A stretch of 14,658 nt of DNA, taken from contig JALFLX010000029.1 of NCBI GenBank assembly GCA_022774485.1, positions 1-14,658 of the forward strand. Reading direction: 5' to 3'. The notes under the pieces were generated by a model that made no database searches, had not been told where the DNA came from, and saw only the letters and a program-made list of their open reading frames with translations. Of the stretch, positions 12,731 through 14,658 are shown piece after piece (positions within the stretch are counted from its first letter, which is position 1; every line of letters begins with the position of its first letter). This stretch comes from Bacilli bacterium (GTDB lineage Bacteria; Bacillota_I; Bacilli_A; RFN20; CAG-288). The position numbers were made by a program, and so were the translations under genes.

Positions 12731-13909
12731 ATGGGATATCGTTTCACATTACCGAGAGACATCTATTTTGGAGAAGAAAGCCTTGCTGTTTTAAAGAACA
12801 TCAAAGGTAAGAAAGCGATCGTCGTCACCGGCGGTTCTGCCATGCAGAAGTTCGGTTGGTTAGAAAAGACTGTCGCTTATCTCAAAGAAGCTGGTTTAGA
12901 AGTGAAGACATTTGAAGGAGTCGAGAATGACCCGACCGTTCAGACCGTCCTCCGCGGCGCAGAAGCCATGAGAGAGTTCGAGCCTGATTGGATCGTCGCT
13001 ATCGGTGGAGGCTCTCCAATCGATGCCGCTAAGGCTATGTGGGTCTTCTACGAATATCCGGATTACAAATTTGAAGATCTCATCTACAAAGTTCCTGCCC
13101 TTAGAAACAAAGCGAGATTCGCAGCCATCGGTTCCACTTCCGGCACCGGTACTGAAGTCACCGCTTTCGCCGTCATCACCGATCCTGAGAAAGGCATCAA
13201 ATATCCGTTAGCCGACTTCGAGTTGACTCCGGACCTTGCCATTGTCGATCCTGCTCTTCCGCAGTCTATGCCTCAGAAACAGGTCGCTTACACTGGTATG
13301 GATGCCCTCACCCACGCCATTGAAGCTTATGTTTCCCTCTTCGCCAACGATGTTTGCGATCCTTTGGCCTTAAAAGCAGCCAAGATGGTCAACGACAATA
13401 TCGTTCTCTCCTACAACGGAGATGTCAAAGCCAGAGGCGACATGCATGTCGGACAGTGCATTGCCGGTATGGCCTTCTCTAACGCCCTCTTAGGTATCAC
13501 TCACTCCTTAGCGCATAAGACTGGTGCTGCTTTCTCCACTGGCCACGTCCCGCACGGCTGCGCCAACGCGATGTACTTACCTCATGTCATCGAGTGCAAC
13601 GCCAAGGATGAGAGAGCTCACAAGAGATATGCTGAGATTGCTGATTACCTCGGCTTAGGCGGAAAAGATGAGAATGAGAAAGTTCAGAACCTCATCAACC
13701 GCATCAGAGAGTTAGACAGACAGCTCAACATCCCTCACGGATTAAAAGAGTTCGGTGTCAATGAGGAAGAATTCTTAGCCAAGAAAGAAGCCATCGCCCA
13801 CAACGCCGTCTTAGATGCCTGCACTCCAGAGAACCCCAGAAAGATGGATGACGCTCTCATGGAGAAGGTCCTCTTAGCTTGCTACTACGACACTGTCGTG
13901 GTCGACTAA
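12731..13909 (+). CDS. Iron-containing alcohol dehydrogenase
   Basis: This 392-residue enzyme of the group III (iron-dependent) alcohol dehydrogenase family interconverts alcohols and aldehydes with NAD(P)H, most likely reducing aldehyde in fermentation. The nucleotide-binding signature GGGSPIDAAKAM lies at 92-103, and STSGTGTEVTAFAVITD at 135-151 resembles the dehydrogenase half of AdhE. Likely metal ligands are D191 and H195 (MDALTHAIEAY), H258 (GITHSLAH) and H275 (GHVPHGCANA). There is a three-residue insertion before H275 compared with FucO. The gene has a strong AGGAGG eight bases before the ATG. Third positions are notably rich in C (GCC, ATC, GTC, CTC), unlike mutS, suggesting high expression. 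It is monocistronic, ending in a terminator. Exact substrate (ethanol, butanol or other) is not readable. Confidence 0.95.
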   Translation: MGYRFTLPRDIYFGEESLAVLKNIKGKKAIVVTGGSAMQKFGWLEKTVAYLKEAGLEVKTFEGVENDPTVQTVLRGAEAMREFEPDWIVAIGGGSPIDAAKAMWVFYEYPDYKFEDLIYKVPALRNKARFAAIGSTSGTGTEVTAFAVITDPEKGIKYPLADFELTPDLAIVDPALPQSMPQKQVAYTGMDALTHAIEAYVSLFANDVCDPLALKAAKMVNDNIVLSYNGDVKARGDMHVGQCIAGMAFSNALLGITHSLAHKTGAAFSTGHVPHGCANAMYLPHVIECNAKDERAHKRYAEIADYLGLGGKDENEKVQNLINRIRELDRQLNIPHGLKEFGVNEEEFLAKKEAIAHNAVLDACTPENPRKMDDALMEKVLLACYYDTVVVD

Positions 13910-13924
13910 TTATTACGAAAAATG

Positions 13925-13954
13925 ACAGGTTCGAGCATTCGAGCCTGTTTTTTT
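13925..13954 (+). terminator. Intrinsic terminator of the alcohol dehydrogenase gene
   Basis: ACAGGTTCGA, loop GCAT, TCGAGCCTGT, then a run of seven T residues. Ten pairs with one G-U, starting 16 bases after the stop codon. Confidence 0.93.
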
Positions 13955-13968
13955 CATCTATTTGCTTA

Positions 13969-14016
13969 AAAAGTGAGCGTTCACGCAAAAAGAAAAGTGA
14001 AATTCATGCAAAAAGA
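13969..14016 (+). repeat. Two tandem imperfect repeats upstream of the reductase gene
   Basis: Unit 1 (13969-13993) and unit 2 (13993-14016) share the pattern AAAAGTGA-N3or4-TTCA-Y-GCAAAAAGA. Each unit contains a small inverted repeat (GTGA/TCAC in the first, TGA/TCA in the second). They lie 60-107 bases before the ATG at 14076, next to a TATGAT (14041-14046) that lacks a good -35, a layout typical of activator or repressor binding sites. Confidence 0.6.
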
Positions 14017-14075
14017 GTAGATAACAAAACCCTTTTTGAGTATGATTAATATTTGGTAATCACTGGAGGTAATTT

Positions 14076-14658
14076 ATGTTTAAAATCCTGAAAAAGGATG
14101 TTCTCAATCCTTCCATCATCCGCTTGGAGATTGAAGCACCCTATGTCGCCAAAAAAGCAAAACCTGGTCAATTCATCATCCTTCGCACGTATGAAGACAG
14201 CGAAAGACTTCCCTTCACCATCGCCGGTGAAGATCCGGAAAAAGGCACTGTCACCATCATCTTCCAGATCGTCGGAGCTGGTACTGTTGAGCTCAACCGC
14301 TTGGAAGAGGGAGATAGCCTCGCTGACTTCGTCGGTCCTTTAGGAAGACCGAGCGAACTTGAAGGTCTTAAGAGAGTCGCCATCATCGGTGGTGGCGCTG
14401 GCTGCGCGATCGCCTATCCTTTAGCCTACGCGCTCCACAAACAAGGAACCGAGGTCACCTCTGTTGCCGGTTTCCGCAACAAGGACTTAGTCATCCTCGA
14501 GAAAGAATTCACCGATTGCTCTGATGTCTTCGTCAAGATGTCTGATGACGGAACTTGGGGTGAGAAAGGCTTTGTCACCGCCGGTTTAGAGAATGAAATT
14601 TTAAGAAGACAAGGAACCGATGAGCAGTTTGATGAAGTCATCGCCATCGGACCTATCG
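14076..14658 (+). CDS. Ferredoxin-NADP+ reductase alpha-subunit-like flavoprotein (NfnA/SudB type), N-terminal part
   Basis: The visible 194 residues form an FAD- and NAD(P)-binding oxidoreductase of the ferredoxin reductase superfamily, closest in pattern to the small subunit of NfnAB (sulfide dehydrogenase subunit beta). The FAD-binding motif is RLPFTIAGED (44-53), followed by IIFQIVGAGT and FVGPLGRPSE. The nucleotide-binding motif is IIGGGAGCAIAYPLAYAL, with GGGAGCA where many relatives have GGGVG(I/V)A. Then come DDGTWGEKGFVT and VIAIGPIS. The C-terminal [2Fe-2S] cysteine region lies beyond the window. GGAGG six bases before the ATG fixes the start. In relatives the next gene encodes the large glutamate-synthase-like subunit; that cannot be checked here. 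Codon use is C-ending as in the neighbouring dehydrogenase. Confidence 0.9.
   Translation, partial: MFKILKKDVLNPSIIRLEIEAPYVAKKAKPGQFIILRTYEDSERLPFTIAGEDPEKGTVTIIFQIVGAGTVELNRLEEGDSLADFVGPLGRPSELEGLKRVAIIGGGAGCAIAYPLAYALHKQGTEVTSVAGFRNKDLVILEKEFTDCSDVFVKMSDDGTWGEKGFVTAGLENEILRRQGTDEQFDEVIAIGPI

Noticed and set aside
13973..13985. Rex (redox) operator upstream of the reductase
   Set aside because: The arms GTGA and TCAC are present, but the spacing is two bases shorter than the TTGTGAA-N4-TTCACAA consensus.
1..14658. CRISPR array, insertion sequence, tRNA or prophage
   Set aside because: No regularly spaced repeats, transposase-like frames, terminal repeats or cloverleaf sequences were seen; the gene order is that of core chromosome.

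Overview
The window looks like chromosomal core from a low-GC Gram-positive bacterium of the Bacilli, probably an anaerobic fermenter. Gene order follows the Bacillus subtilis arrangement pgsA-cinA-recA-rny-ymdB-spoVS-(...)-miaB-ymcA-(cotE)-mutS-mutL, all on the minus strand. The gpsB-rnpB pair, a neighbour pair elsewhere in B. subtilis, is joined upstream. TGA, TAA and B-type RNase P RNA are used as in ordinary Firmicutes: miaB, ymdB, cinA's neighbour pgsA and the rny remnant end at TGA, so this is not the Mycoplasma code. There are two sporulation-linked genes (spoVS and a ymcA/ricA homologue), but the position of cotE holds an opposite-strand hydrolase, so sporulation cannot be inferred. 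The fermentation-type genes at the right end support an anaerobic lifestyle only by inference.

Layout, left to right. Positions 1-3296 hold mismatch repair (mutL partial, mutS, minus strand), driven by an extended -10 promoter. Positions 3447-4214 hold a plus-strand alpha/beta hydrolase. Positions 4256-6364 hold spoVS-miaB-ymcA (minus) with its own promoter and a terminator that overlaps the ymcA stop codon. Positions 6566-8921 hold rny-ymdB (minus) with a ~150 nt structured leader; rny is interrupted by an in-frame TAA. Positions 9334-12301 hold gpsB, the RNase P RNA, pgsA, a CinA C-terminal-domain gene and recA (minus), apparently one transcription unit ending in a hairpin after recA. Positions 12302-12730 are an AT-rich divergent intergenic region. 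Positions 12731-13909 hold an iron-type alcohol dehydrogenase (plus) with terminator, and 14076 to the end holds the N-terminal part of a ferredoxin-NADP reductase-type flavoprotein (plus).

The genes mostly serve information and envelope housekeeping: DNA repair and recombination (mutS, mutL, recA), RNA turnover and processing (rny, ymcA/ricA, rnpB), tRNA modification (miaB), cell division and wall growth (gpsB) and phospholipid synthesis (pgsA). The right end is redox metabolism (NAD(P)H-linked alcohol formation and electron transfer).

I see no mobile element, CRISPR array, tRNA or clearly new multi-gene system. The most notable points are the nonsense codon in rny just before its catalytic HD motif, a candidate three-segment RNA switch at the rny ribosome-binding site, the RNase P RNA wedged between two coding genes without a visible terminator, a tandem repeat upstream of the reductase gene, and a palindrome upstream of the alcohol dehydrogenase.
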